Shown: positions 20,234 through 30,256 of the stretch, one piece after another | How the letters are laid out: every line of letters starts with the position of its first letter | How positions within the stretch are numbered: the first letter of the stretch is position 1 | Assembly: GCA_021299455.1 (NCBI GenBank) | Contig: JAJTGQ010000072.1 | Span: 1 to 64,000 of the forward strand | DNA length: 64,000 nucleotides | Reading direction: 5' to 3' | From: Flammeovirgaceae bacterium | GTDB taxonomy: Bacteria > Bacteroidota > Bacteroidia > Cytophagales > Cyclobacteriaceae | Program-made: the position numbers and the translations under genes | The notes under the pieces: model-generated | The model's input: the letters and a program-made list of their open reading frames with translations, nothing else | What the model was told of the DNA's origin: nothing | Databases searched by the model: none

Positions 20234-23047
20234 CTACCTGCCACAAATTTCTTTGTAAGAACAATACTCGCATGTCTTAATTTTTCTTGTTTGGTCAAAT
20301 GGTTGTTTGGGGTCAAATAATTCAGTTAACAAAACAACGAGGCTATTTTCAAATTCCGGCAGGAGATATTTGACATCCTGGATAGACTCACCTTTCAAGT
20401 TGAGGCCATATTCAAACTGGTCATTGAAAATCTCTTTTCTGTTGATGAGGCCCGGTTGAAGTTTAACTTTTGAATTTCCCTTCACCCGATCGTATACCCA
20501 GGAATAAAACAGCGCTTGAAAAGCCGCTTTGTTTCTCTTATCGTCATCACGATCAAACAAAGAAGTAATTGAGCTAAAGGAATTCTCGTCCTTTCCAGTT
20601 TTATAGTCTATGATACGGACAACATCTTCCTTTCGATCCACACGATCTATCTTGCCACCCAGTAGAATAGTCAGTTTCTCATTAATAGGAAAAGAGGTCT
20701 TAAAATCTTCCTGTTCCAGCATGTCGATAAAAAAAGGCGCATAGAGTTCATCTTTTCTCAACACGTGATCGGCCATCTTCTTCACCATCTCGTTGACCAC
20801 TAATTGTTGCCCTTGGTATTCTACTTTCTTTTTGTCGTTTAACTTAAAGTGCTTTCGATAGGCTCGTTCAACGAGCAGGTCTAACTTTTTAGGTAAATCA
20901 TTGAAATGTTCTGCACCTACCTCACCTACCTCACCTACCTCCCCTATCTCATCATTTGATTTCAAATCCGAATAGAAAAACTGCATCACGTCATGAAACA
21001 GATTACCAAAAATGCGGGCATCAGCTTCCTCTTCGACCTCTTTCTCTTCTTTCAATCCAATCAAGTTATTGAAATAGAATTTCAGGCGGCATTCCAAATA
21101 CACATTCAGCGCTGATGGAGTCAGTTCTTTGGTCACATATCGTTGCAATTTCTCCATCACGTTTAAGCCCTTCTGTAAAGTGATTGTAGATGGCTGACGT
21201 AAAGAGATAGAACTGTATAAAATCTTTTTTGTGTAGGGCCATTGAGCCTCATAGATGATCTGATATAAGTAACGACTCATCTCTCCGCTGCCGAGTACAT
21301 CAGGTTCGGTATTGTAGTATAGACTCACTTGCTCACTCCGCTGCAATAGTCGGTAAAACAAATAACCGTACATGGCGTCTTGGTGGGTATAAGTGGGTAA
21401 TCCATACGCCTTCCTAATAGAATGCGGTAGATAAGAGCCTTGGCGTGGTGCGGCTGGCCATAAGCCCTCATTCAATGACAACACATGTACGTGTTTAAAA
21501 TCTAAATTGCGTGTCTCCAACACACCCATAATTTGAATTCCCTTCAATGGCTCTCCGCTAAACGGAATCTTCTCAGATCGGGCGATCTGCCTAAATAGCT
21601 TTTGAAGCATAGCCAACTCCATTGGCTCATCCGCAGCGAGTTCTTGCAGTTTTGTCAAAATACGATGAAAGTAAAATGCAAACTCTTTATCCAACATTCC
21701 ATTGGATGGAGCAGTGGCAAAAAGAGTAATCACGTCAAGTAAATAGGGAATGAAATCGCCCTCATTCACTATTCTAAAAATCGATGCAAGCACTGTTCCC
21801 TCTCCTTCAAAAACATGTTCATCCAGGTGCACTTGATTACGACTCGTAATAAACTTTTTCAACGCGGCAACTTCTCCCCCAGCCATTGAATTGAGGTAGG
21901 GATGGTTAAGAACAGCCATTACACCTTTAAAATAAAATTCCTCTTTTCTTTTTGTTCGATGGAGGTCAAACAAAAAATCAATGAGCGAAAAGTAGGGTGT
22001 ACTTATCAGCGGGAAGCCCATCGTTACATTGATTGATGAAATCGCAGATGGCAGCGAATATAAAAGAGGCATTAGCAAAGTCTCATCTGGCAACACAATT
22101 ACGTGACTTCTTTCTTTATCAAGAGTACCTTGATCCACTAATTGTTGGGCTAATAATTTTGGTTGCCCGGCTTTCTGCGGTACACCATAAATGTTAATTT
22201 GCTTTCTTGATGAAAAATGGGAAGCTGGTCGTTCACTAAATGTTTTGCCCAACACCGGATGCTTACGATATAAGCGAAAGAAAGCGCCTGCTTCCCGATG
22301 TTCGGAAGAGACATAAAACTCATCTTCATCCCAGAACACTGAAGCATTTTGGTTTTCCACAAACCAGCACATCACCTTTTCCTCTGCAGTGGTCAACGCA
22401 TTGAATCCCGCGAATATCATCTGCTTTTCAGCCGGAGGAATCGCGTTTGTTGCGAACTGTTCAGCCACTATTCGATGAATCATCCCTGAGTAGGCAGTTC
22501 CATTCAGCAGAAGGGATTCCCTGAATTCTTTGTACACCGGATACAGATTTTTCCAAAGTGATAAAAATCGATTTCGTGTTTCCTCTGTGCTAAACTCCAC
22601 ACTCTGCCAAAAGTCTTTCAGGAATACTTTCTGTTCTTCCGTCAGGTAGTCAAAGTATTGATCGACCTCTTTCAGGTTGCTGATATCGCGAAACAAAAAC
22701 TCCGCATTGACCATGTATTTATCCAGTTCATCGAAATCACGCAGCAACATCTCTCCCCAATAGTAGAATTGATCTATCTTCTCATTACTGCCCGTTACTT
22801 TTTTAAAGGCTTGATAAAGCTTTACGATCGAAGTCAGTTTATCTACCTCTTGCAAAGTAGAATAACTGTTAATTAACTCTTCAATTGTGAGTATAGTTGG
22901 GCTCCATTTAGGGGAACTCAGATCCTTCGCCAACTCCTGTTTAAAATAAAGCGCAGCCCTTCTATTTGGAAAAACCACTTGGAGACGATCCCAATCCGGG
23001 TAATCTTTTTTAACGACATCAGCTATATCTTGTAAAAAACTCCTCAT
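20234..23047 (-). CDS. AddB-like PD-(D/E)XK nuclease/helicase-like protein
   Basis: C-terminal nuclease core KIDRVDRKEDVVRIIDYKTGKDE; Cys set YLECRLKFYF plus CEYCSYKEIC compatible with an AddB-type Fe-S cluster. Confidence 0.85.
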   Translation of the reverse strand: MRSFLQDIADVVKKDYPDWDRLQVVFPNRRAALYFKQELAKDLSSPKWSPTILTIEELINSYSTLQEVDKLTSIVKLYQAFKKVTGSNEKIDQFYYWGEMLLRDFDELDKYMVNAEFLFRDISNLKEVDQYFDYLTEEQKVFLKDFWQSVEFSTEETRNRFLSLWKNLYPVYKEFRESLLLNGTAYSGMIHRIVAEQFATNAIPPAEKQMIFAGFNALTTAEEKVMCWFVENQNASVFWDEDEFYVSSEHREAGAFFRLYRKHPVLGKTFSERPASHFSSRKQINIYGVPQKAGQPKLLAQQLVDQGTLDKERSHVIVLPDETLLMPLLYSLPSAISSINVTMGFPLISTPYFSLIDFLFDLHRTKRKEEFYFKGVMAVLNHPYLNSMAGGEVAALKKFITSRNQVHLDEHVFEGEGTVLASIFRIVNEGDFIPYLLDVITLFATAPSNGMLDKEFAFYFHRILTKLQELAADEPMELAMLQKLFRQIARSEKIPFSGEPLKGIQIMGVLETRNLDFKHVHVLSLNEGLWPAAPRQGSYLPHSIRKAYGLPTYTHQDAMYGYLFYRLLQRSEQVSLYYNTEPDVLGSGEMSRYLYQIIYEAQWPYTKKILYSSISLRQPSTITLQKGLNVMEKLQRYVTKELTPSALNVYLECRLKFYFNNLIGLKEEKEVEEEADARIFGNLFHDVMQFFYSDLKSNDEIGEVGEVGEVGAEHFNDLPKKLDLLVERAYRKHFKLNDKKKVEYQGQQLVVNEMVKKMADHVLRKDELYAPFFIDMLEQEDFKTSFPINEKLTILLGGKIDRVDRKEDVVRIIDYKTGKDENSFSSITSLFDRDDDKRNKAAFQALFYSWVYDRVKGNSKVKLQPGLINRKEIFNDQFEYGLNLKGESIQDVKYLLPEFENSLVVLLTELFDPKQPFDQTRKIKTCEYCSYKEICGR
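20914..20950. repeat. 9-bp tandem repeat (CACCTACCT)n inside the addB-like gene
   Basis: cacctacctcacctacctcacctacctcccctatctc, encodes IGEVGEVGEVGAE. Confidence 0.85.
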
Positions 23048-23051
23048 GTGC

Positions 23052-26000
23052 TCATTTTACTTCCACCCACCTTCTTTCCTCGAAATAAATTAAATACCCA
23101 GTCACCTTTTTCCAGCCCATCTGAGTCAACAGGAGAATATAGTCTTTTACTTGTGCTTCGTCCTTGGGAGAAGGAACTCCAGTTTTATAGTCAACCACCC
23201 AAACTTGATCTCCTTTTATTGCAACTCTATCTATTCTCCGTTCCAATCCGTCCGTTGTAAACAGTGATGCCTCCATTTTGCAAGTAGCTGCTTCATCAAA
23301 GCAAGATTGCAAAACGGGAATATCAACAACCCAATTAATCAATTCTTCCAATTCCAATTTCTCGCTATCACTTATAGTTCCATTTAATCTCGCATTGGCA
23401 ATGACGGTAGAAACATCCTTTTTTGTTCTTAGTTGCGAGAGCAGGGTATGAAGAAAGATTCCATAATTAATTTTTTGCCTTTTCTCAGAGGGTGCAAAAA
23501 ACTCCATACCATTCGCCCGAACTTGCAAACGATCTCTCCAAGGCGTAACGGTGTAGCTTTTTAATGAGATCACGCCATCCATCTTCTCTTGGCTTTTACT
23601 GACGATGTCAATCTCCCCCATCTCTAAAGTATTTTTCTCATCCGACCAATTTGACTTTAAGATTGCACTTTGCTCAATGGCTTTGTAGGCAAGCTGGCCA
23701 ACATGAGATAGTTTTAGCTCTTTTTTCGGATCTATTTTTACTTCCGGAGCGAATGCTATCAGACCTAATTCGGCTCGAGTAAATGCAACATACAATAGGT
23801 TTAGGTTATCTAAATAAACCCTTCGCGTTTCCTCCCGATAGGCGTCTTTGAAAATAGTTTGCTCTAGCTTATTTACATAACGAACTGGAATAAATCCAGC
23901 GTCTGCAAAAAGTGGATGCTCTGATTTAAACCATAACAGCAATTCTTTGTTACTGTGCCCAAGTTCCCAATCTAAAAATGGAATGATCACATACTTAAAC
24001 TGAAGCCCCTTTGCTTTGTGAATGGTGATAATTTGTGCGGCATTCACTCCGCCTGCCACTTGAATTGATTTTTTTTGGCGATTTAACTCCCACCACTCTA
24101 AAAAGGAAGTTACGTCACTCCTTTCTCTCTGCGAAAACTCTTGAATAATATCCTGGAATGACTGGACATAAACTATCTCTTCTGTGACGTTGCCTAAGTT
24201 GAAAATTTGAATCAGATTCTCCACCATTTCAAACAATGGAAGAGCTGATAACTTGTCGCGTTGGTGTAGAAAAGAGGTCGGAACCCATTTACCTAGTGAT
24301 TTTGTCTTTGAGTCTGAAAATAGTTCATCCAACTCGCTGAAAGCCTGCACTGGCCACAACTTTTGATATTCATAAGCCAAGTGCGCACGGGCAATCTGAT
24401 GGTCCGCGTTGCTGATGATCCTCAACGCATTGAGCAATACTTGCACACAGGACGCACGATCTACCATCAATGATTCATTGGACACTACGTCATACTGATA
24501 GTTCTTCTTCGCATTTGAAGAGGTGCGATACTCCATGAACCGACTGGCAATCAATTTCCCTTCTCGATTATCACGAACTATTAAAGCAATATCCTTGATT
24601 GCAACACCCTTTTCCTGCAGTTCTTCGACTTGTAACGGAAGGCGTCTCAAAGAAATTTCTTCAAATGAAACGTCAATTTCAGATTCTAAAAATTGAATCT
24701 TTACATAGCCTTTGTCAGGATCAACAAACGTTTTCTGTTGTACCTGCTTATAAGCTTCCTGAGGAAATGAACTCTCTGAGAGAGTAGCTATTAGTTGGGA
24801 GGCTGTCTCAAAAAGAGCGTTGTTGAAAGATACAATATTGCCATTGCTGCGATAATTGGTGTCTAAATCTTTAGTAGTCGTGAGCACATCGCTGATATCA
24901 TTCTTCAACTGATTTTGCAAAATAGAAAGATCACCACCGCGCCAGCGATAAATAGATTGTTTGATGTCCCCTACGATCAGACTTGAATAGTTCTGAGCGA
25001 TGCCGTTCTGGATCAATGGAAGCAAATTTTTCCATTGCAGACCAGACGTATCCTGAAACTCATCTAACAAAAAATGACGATAGAATGAGCCGACCTTCTC
25101 GTAAATGAACGAAGCATCTTGCTCTTGCATCAGCTTATTCAAAAACTGGGGAGCATCAGAGAGCAACATTACATTTTCGTCACTCAGGTACTTTCGCTGA
25201 GTGCGTAGAATATCAGAAAGCAACCCAAATGAATACAAGTTTTTAACGACTTGATCAATAGACAAATAAACTTCTATATTTTGTTGGATAAAATCAACCA
25301 ACTTTGCAAGATCAGGCTGCCACTTAGATCGTGCCATTAATTGGACCAACGCAAGATTCTTTGATGACTTGTGCCCCCACTTTTCAGGATCGCCAATGAC
25401 ATCCGCAACCGTATTGGAAGGAAGAACTACTTCCTTGGACAGCTTTCTAATATACGAGTACAGTCCTTTAGATTTGCCTGTGAAGTCATCGGGGACTAAT
25501 CGACTCTTTTCAAACTCCGCCATTAACTCTTTCGCTGTTTCGCTGACAGTCCGCTCTATAGAATACTTTTTCTCATTCAACCTTTTTCGAAACGTCTTGA
25601 AAAATGCTTTGTCATCCGTTACCTGTAGAACACCTTCCTCAATTAGCTTAAATTCCTCTTTCTCAATTAGCTTCGCAAAGTTGAGCAGCGCTTTTCGCAC
25701 ATCCCAGTCTTTTCCATCGACCAGTTTATCCATCGAGAAATCAATAACCCAGCCACGCAATTCAACATTGTCGCTTAATTGTGCCATTAGCAACGCGATC
25801 ACTTCTTCTTGAACAGCAGCATTGTCTACTTCCAGTCGGAAATTGCCTAATAATCCTGTTTCTCGAGTAAACGAGCGAATGATCCGTTGAAAAAATGCAT
25901 CAATGGTGTTAATCGAAAATTCAGAATAATGGTGCAAAAGAAAATCAAGAATCTCCTTGCTTTTCTTACGCAAATCGATTGGCGTTAACCAAATACCCGC

Positions 26001-26240
26001 TTTCCGCTGCTCTTCAATAATTTCAATCGCCAAATCTTGACTTTCTCCATTAGAAAAAGCACTTAGGTATTGAAGAATCCGGTCCTTCATCTCTTGCGTG
26101 CTCTTATTGGTAAATGTCATCGCCAGAATGTAACGAAAATAGTCGGGACGCTTTAGTGCTAAACGGATATACTCGCGCGCCAAAACCCGTGTCTTGCCGG
26201 AACCTGCAGACGAACGATAGATATGAAAGGGTTTTTCCAA
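23052..26240 (-). CDS. UvrD/AddA-like helicase with C-terminal PD-(D/E)XK nuclease domain
   Basis: IYRSSAGSGKTRVLAREY Walker A, LLDEFQDTSGLQWKNLLPL, ITIHKAKGLQFKYVIIPF, ERRIDRVAIKGDQVWVVDYKTG. Confidence 0.92.
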   Translation of the reverse strand: MEKPFHIYRSSAGSGKTRVLAREYIRLALKRPDYFRYILAMTFTNKSTQEMKDRILQYLSAFSNGESQDLAIEIIEEQRKAGIWLTPIDLRKKSKEILDFLLHHYSEFSINTIDAFFQRIIRSFTRETGLLGNFRLEVDNAAVQEEVIALLMAQLSDNVELRGWVIDFSMDKLVDGKDWDVRKALLNFAKLIEKEEFKLIEEGVLQVTDDKAFFKTFRKRLNEKKYSIERTVSETAKELMAEFEKSRLVPDDFTGKSKGLYSYIRKLSKEVVLPSNTVADVIGDPEKWGHKSSKNLALVQLMARSKWQPDLAKLVDFIQQNIEVYLSIDQVVKNLYSFGLLSDILRTQRKYLSDENVMLLSDAPQFLNKLMQEQDASFIYEKVGSFYRHFLLDEFQDTSGLQWKNLLPLIQNGIAQNYSSLIVGDIKQSIYRWRGGDLSILQNQLKNDISDVLTTTKDLDTNYRSNGNIVSFNNALFETASQLIATLSESSFPQEAYKQVQQKTFVDPDKGYVKIQFLESEIDVSFEEISLRRLPLQVEELQEKGVAIKDIALIVRDNREGKLIASRFMEYRTSSNAKKNYQYDVVSNESLMVDRASCVQVLLNALRIISNADHQIARAHLAYEYQKLWPVQAFSELDELFSDSKTKSLGKWVPTSFLHQRDKLSALPLFEMVENLIQIFNLGNVTEEIVYVQSFQDIIQEFSQRERSDVTSFLEWWELNRQKKSIQVAGGVNAAQIITIHKAKGLQFKYVIIPFLDWELGHSNKELLLWFKSEHPLFADAGFIPVRYVNKLEQTIFKDAYREETRRVYLDNLNLLYVAFTRAELGLIAFAPEVKIDPKKELKLSHVGQLAYKAIEQSAILKSNWSDEKNTLEMGEIDIVSKSQEKMDGVISLKSYTVTPWRDRLQVRANGMEFFAPSEKRQKINYGIFLHTLLSQLRTKKDVSTVIANARLNGTISDSEKLELEELINWVVDIPVLQSCFDEAATCKMEASLFTTDGLERRIDRVAIKGDQVWVVDYKTGVPSPKDEAQVKDYILLLTQMGWKKVTGYLIYFEERRWVEVK

Positions 26241-26364
26241 AGGGCGACTTAAACCGCCTAGTTACGATTTTTTTGTTGGTTACGAAATGCTGGATTCCAC
26301 TTTCAAAACAGCAAAACAATTGTTGAACGGGAGGATAATTTTCTTACATTCGAGAAGTCTATAT

Positions 26365-28647
26365 ATGCGAAAACTATACCTTTTGTGGCCTAAGCTGATC
26401 TATTCATTTCCTATACAGCTGTTGCTAAACAATTTTAGAAGAAACATCGTCCTGATGATATGCTGGGTGCTTCTTTTTGCCATGATGACGGGAAAATTTG
26501 GCAAATACCTTGGCATCCCCTATTTGTTCCTCGATCCAGAATATCTTAATCAAGTAAACTTCATGAGTTTTTTCTGGTTGGGCCTTCTTTCCGCAGGGTT
26601 TGCGATGGCTTTCCACATTACTTGCTATATCTCCGATGGACACCGTTTTTCATTTGTCGGCACCTTGCCTAGCCCCTTCCGCAAATTTGTTATCAACAAC
26701 AGTATTATCCCAATTGTTTTTTTAGTCGTCTATATATACCAAGTGATTGTGTTTCAAATACACAACGAGCATTGTTCAACAGGTCAACTTATTTCCAGAA
26801 TCGGTGGATTTTTGGTTGGATATGTTTTTATGACTTTTCTTTTTTCCCTCTACTTCAAGTTTACTAACAAAGATATCTTCAGGTACATGGTTTGCCGAAT
26901 TGATGAAAAAATCAAAGACAATGTAAAAGTAGCTCGGGCTAGTGCGATGAAAAAACTTGACATTGCCCGCAAGAAACAAGTCCGGGTAGACCGTTATATA
27001 AGTAGTAACTTATCGATAAAACCGGTTGAAGATATCAACTTCTTTGATCGCGCTACGGTGCTACAGGTATTCGATCAAAATCATTTCAATCTCGTCATTA
27101 TTGAACTTTTTATTTTCTTCATGGTGACGATTCTTGGAATCTTTAAAGATTACCCAGCCTTTCAGTTACCTGCAGCCGCCAGCTTTATGACTTTCCTGAC
27201 TATTTTCGTTATGCTCTTTGGTGCATTCTCCTATTGGTTTGGAGGTTGGTCATCTACTGTGGGATTAATTGTTTTTCTAGTCATTAACTTTTTGGTGGGC
27301 GATGATTTCTTTTCAAAAAAATATCAGGCTTTTGGGATGGATTACAGTATGATGGCATCGCCATATAATTCAGCGGTGATTCAGCAGCAGATAGATAGCG
27401 CATCCATCGAACAAGACCGAGCAGCTACATTGGTTCAATTAGAAAACTGGAAAAATAAGTTCGTTGGGCAAGACAAGCCGAAGCTCGTACTATTGTGCGC
27501 AAGCGGGGGCGGTAAGAGAGCAGCCTTATGGACACTCAATGCCTTACAACAGGCCGATAGCTTGACGAAAGGTAAGTTGATGGAAAATAGTGTGCTCATT
27601 ACAGGCGCATCGGGTGGACTGATTGGGGCCAGCTATTTCCGCGAACTGGTACTAAGAAAAAAACTAGGAGAACCTATACAACCCTACGCCAATATTCATC
27701 GTCAACGAATATCTACCGACAATTTGAACCCCCTCATTTTTAGCCTCCTTGCCAACGATCTATTTGTTGGATTTACGAAATTCAACTATGGTGGACTGTC
27801 TTATCAGCGAGATCGAGCCTACACCTTTGAAGATCAACTTAATCAAATTACCAAGGGGCTGATGGATCGACCTATTGTATCATACAATCAGTACGAAACG
27901 GCAGGTATTATCCCACTTCTAATATTATCTCCTACTGTCATAAACGATGGACGTAAAATCTACATCGCTTCCCGTCCCATTGGATTTATGAATGCAGAGC
28001 TTGAAAATTTTAGCGACTACAACACGGAGAAAGTGAGCGGAGTTGATTTTCATCGATTTTTTAAAGATCAAGGCGCTGAAAACCTCCGCTTTCTTTCAGC
28101 ACTGCGGATGAGCGCCACTTTTCCATACATCACACCAAATACTACCCTTCCTACCGACCCGCCAATTCAAATGATGGACGCAGGCATCTCAGATAACTTT
28201 GGCTTGTCCGATGCGGTCAGGTTTGTGTATGCATTTAGGGAATGGATAGATGAAAATACCTCAGGTGTAGTTTTTGTTTCTATCCGCGATTCACCCAAAC
28301 TTCATACCATTGCCGAAAAGAAGGGTCAAACTATCCTGGATGCACTTACTCAGCCGATTAGCTCTGTGTACAATAACTTTGAGAATTTCCAAGACATCAC
28401 GAGTGACCTGCTCATCGGTCAGGCTCATTCTTGGTTAAAGGCACCTATTGACCGCGTGGACATTCAGTACCAGGCTGAAAGCTATGTAGACCTACTCCAA
28501 GGAATGGATAGTATTCGTCAAAACAATGCGCGAGCTTCACTAAGCTGGAGGTTGACAACCCGTGAAAAAGAAGGTATCGTTTCCAACATCAACTCCGAAA
28601 AGAATAAAATCGAATTGAAAAAACTCAAATTTTTGTTAAGCAATTGA
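26365..28647 (+). CDS. Patatin-like phospholipase with long multi-TM N-terminal region
   Basis: VLLCASGGGKRAALW oxyanion motif, ITGASGGLIGASYF (GxSxG), MMDAGISDNFGLSD (D-G/A); start placed at MRKLYLLWPKL. Confidence 0.82.
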   Translation: MRKLYLLWPKLIYSFPIQLLLNNFRRNIVLMICWVLLFAMMTGKFGKYLGIPYLFLDPEYLNQVNFMSFFWLGLLSAGFAMAFHITCYISDGHRFSFVGTLPSPFRKFVINNSIIPIVFLVVYIYQVIVFQIHNEHCSTGQLISRIGGFLVGYVFMTFLFSLYFKFTNKDIFRYMVCRIDEKIKDNVKVARASAMKKLDIARKKQVRVDRYISSNLSIKPVEDINFFDRATVLQVFDQNHFNLVIIELFIFFMVTILGIFKDYPAFQLPAAASFMTFLTIFVMLFGAFSYWFGGWSSTVGLIVFLVINFLVGDDFFSKKYQAFGMDYSMMASPYNSAVIQQQIDSASIEQDRAATLVQLENWKNKFVGQDKPKLVLLCASGGGKRAALWTLNALQQADSLTKGKLMENSVLITGASGGLIGASYFRELVLRKKLGEPIQPYANIHRQRISTDNLNPLIFSLLANDLFVGFTKFNYGGLSYQRDRAYTFEDQLNQITKGLMDRPIVSYNQYETAGIIPLLILSPTVINDGRKIYIASRPIGFMNAELENFSDYNTEKVSGVDFHRFFKDQGAENLRFLSALRMSATFPYITPNTTLPTDPPIQMMDAGISDNFGLSDAVRFVYAFREWIDENTSGVVFVSIRDSPKLHTIAEKKGQTILDALTQPISSVYNNFENFQDITSDLLIGQAHSWLKAPIDRVDIQYQAESYVDLLQGMDSIRQNNARASLSWRLTTREKEGIVSNINSEKNKIELKKLKFLLSN

Positions 28648-29628
28648 GCGCATTACCGACTCAATAGCAATTGTTTGAGCGCACTTAAAGTGACCCTTCG
28701 GGCAGTCTTTAAATCCATGTAACCCGCAAGGACGACAATCCAATTTTTCTTTTGTTTCTATAACTGTAGAATTGCTCGACAAAGGACCAAAACCAAATGA
28801 TGGAACGGTAGAACAATAGATCACCGTAACCGGTGCATTCATAGCCGAAGCAAGGTGCATGGGTGCCGAGTCATTCACAAAATTCATCTGGGCATCTCTC
28901 ATCAGCGCTGCCGACTGTAAGAAGCTTAACTTACCCGCCAAATTGGTGACAGTTGAAATTCCAGACGCTAACCGAATTGATTCGCAAACGATATGATCGC
29001 TGGGAGCACCCAAAAGGAAAACTGACTTCACTTTGTGGTGAACACATTGAATTAGTTCAATCCATTTTTCAGCGGGCCATTGTTTTGTAAACCAAACCGA
29101 AGTAGGCGCAATACAAAAGTAAGATGATGTTTGATACCCCTTCACGAAATCGTAGTCGCTAACAGAAGGATAGAGACGAGGCATTGCGGCCTCACTATCC
29201 GTTAATTGTTCTATTAACTTTTGGTTACGTCCTATCTCATGTAGCTGACCGATCTGGTGTTCTATCTTAAAAGTAAATAAAAATGAGAGTGGATTTTTAT
29301 CAAATCCAATCTTCGTTTTGGCACCGGAAAAAAGCGCGATAATACCTGTTGTTAAAAACCGCTGAATATTCAAAAGCACCTCATATTTTGCTTCCCGTAT
29401 TCTCCGAATTAACAAAAACAGATTTCGATACTTGTTCTTCTTGTCAAAAACAATGACTTCGCGAATGAATGGATGATTTGCCAACAATGATTCATTTCCT
29501 TTTCTGAGCAGAAAATCGATAGTTGCATCGGGATAGAATTGATGAATTTTCTCTACGAGTGCCGTGGCCAAGATCACATCACCAATAAAAGCTGTTTGAA
29601 TAACTAAAAAAGACTTCGGCCGCTCCAC
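28636..29628 (-). CDS. Glycosyltransferase family 9 (lipopolysaccharide heptosyltransferase-like)
   Basis: FLVIQTAFIGDVILATALVEKI, FVNDSAPMHLASAMNAPVTVIYCST, CRPCGLHGFKDCPKGHFKC. Confidence 0.88.
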   Translation of the reverse strand: MERPKSFLVIQTAFIGDVILATALVEKIHQFYPDATIDFLLRKGNESLLANHPFIREVIVFDKKNKYRNLFLLIRRIREAKYEVLLNIQRFLTTGIIALFSGAKTKIGFDKNPLSFLFTFKIEHQIGQLHEIGRNQKLIEQLTDSEAAMPRLYPSVSDYDFVKGYQTSSYFCIAPTSVWFTKQWPAEKWIELIQCVHHKVKSVFLLGAPSDHIVCESIRLASGISTVTNLAGKLSFLQSAALMRDAQMNFVNDSAPMHLASAMNAPVTVIYCSTVPSFGFGPLSSNSTVIETKEKLDCRPCGLHGFKDCPKGHFKCAQTIAIESVMRSIA

Positions 29629-30164
29629 TACTTTTTATTTTCTGATTTATAGTAGGTGACAGCTTTGGAGATAATCTCGAGTGCAATTTCTTTTCCCTGA
29701 AACTCAGGCACGGTAACCACTTTGTTTTCAAGTTTTTTATAGCTCTCAAAAAACTCCTTCAGTTCTAACTTAAAATGAGCCGCCAATTCGCTGATATCTC
29801 TTAAGTGTTTTGTGTTTGCATCGTTTTCTGCGACTGCCAGAATCTTGTCATCGGCCAATCCCTGATCGATCATACGCATCACCCCTACCACGCGCGCTGG
29901 AACTAAACACAAAGGTTGAATAGGCTCTCTACACAAAATCATAATGTCTAGCGGATCCATATCATCACCCAGTGTCTGTGGTATAAATCCATAATTGGCG
30001 GGGTAGTACACCGCAGAGTAAAGAATTCGATCAAGCTTCAGTAAACCAGTTTCCTTATCTACTTCATACTTTGTTCTCATCCCGGTCGATATCTCAATAA
30101 TCCCATTGACAAATTCAGGAGGGTTTGATCCGATAGGGGCTTCATGCCAAGGGTGTTTAATCAT
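29628..30164 (-). CDS. ppa: Inorganic pyrophosphatase
   Basis: EISTGMRTKYEVDKETGLLKLDRILYSAVYYPANYGFIPQTLGDDMDPLDIMIL. Confidence 0.95.
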   Translation of the reverse strand: MIKHPWHEAPIGSNPPEFVNGIIEISTGMRTKYEVDKETGLLKLDRILYSAVYYPANYGFIPQTLGDDMDPLDIMILCREPIQPLCLVPARVVGVMRMIDQGLADDKILAVAENDANTKHLRDISELAAHFKLELKEFFESYKKLENKVVTVPEFQGKEIALEIISKAVTYYKSENKK

Positions 30165-30192
30165 ACTTCGGTTTTTGAAGCAAGGTAATAAT

Positions 30193-30226
30193 AAAAAAAG
30201 TTGGCTGACAACTGGTGTCAGCCAAC
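30193..30226 (-). terminator. Rho-independent terminator downstream of the MFP gene
   Basis: Perfect 11-bp stem GTTGGCTGACA-ACTGG-TGTCAGCCAAC followed on the minus strand by a 7-T run. Confidence 0.88.
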
Positions 30227-30256
30227 ATCTTCCATGTTTACTGTATCGTCTACGAC

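Noticed and set aside
20914-20950. CRISPR-like repetition
   Set aside because: Contiguous 9-bp units with no spacers, within coding sequence.
25369-25812. 147-aa plus-strand ORF inside the AddA-like gene
   Set aside because: Antisense shadow of a strongly supported helicase/nuclease.
30200-30226. TGACA-N5-TGTCA as another member of the stress operator family
   Set aside because: Spacing differs and the sequence is the stem-loop of an intrinsic terminator with a T-run.
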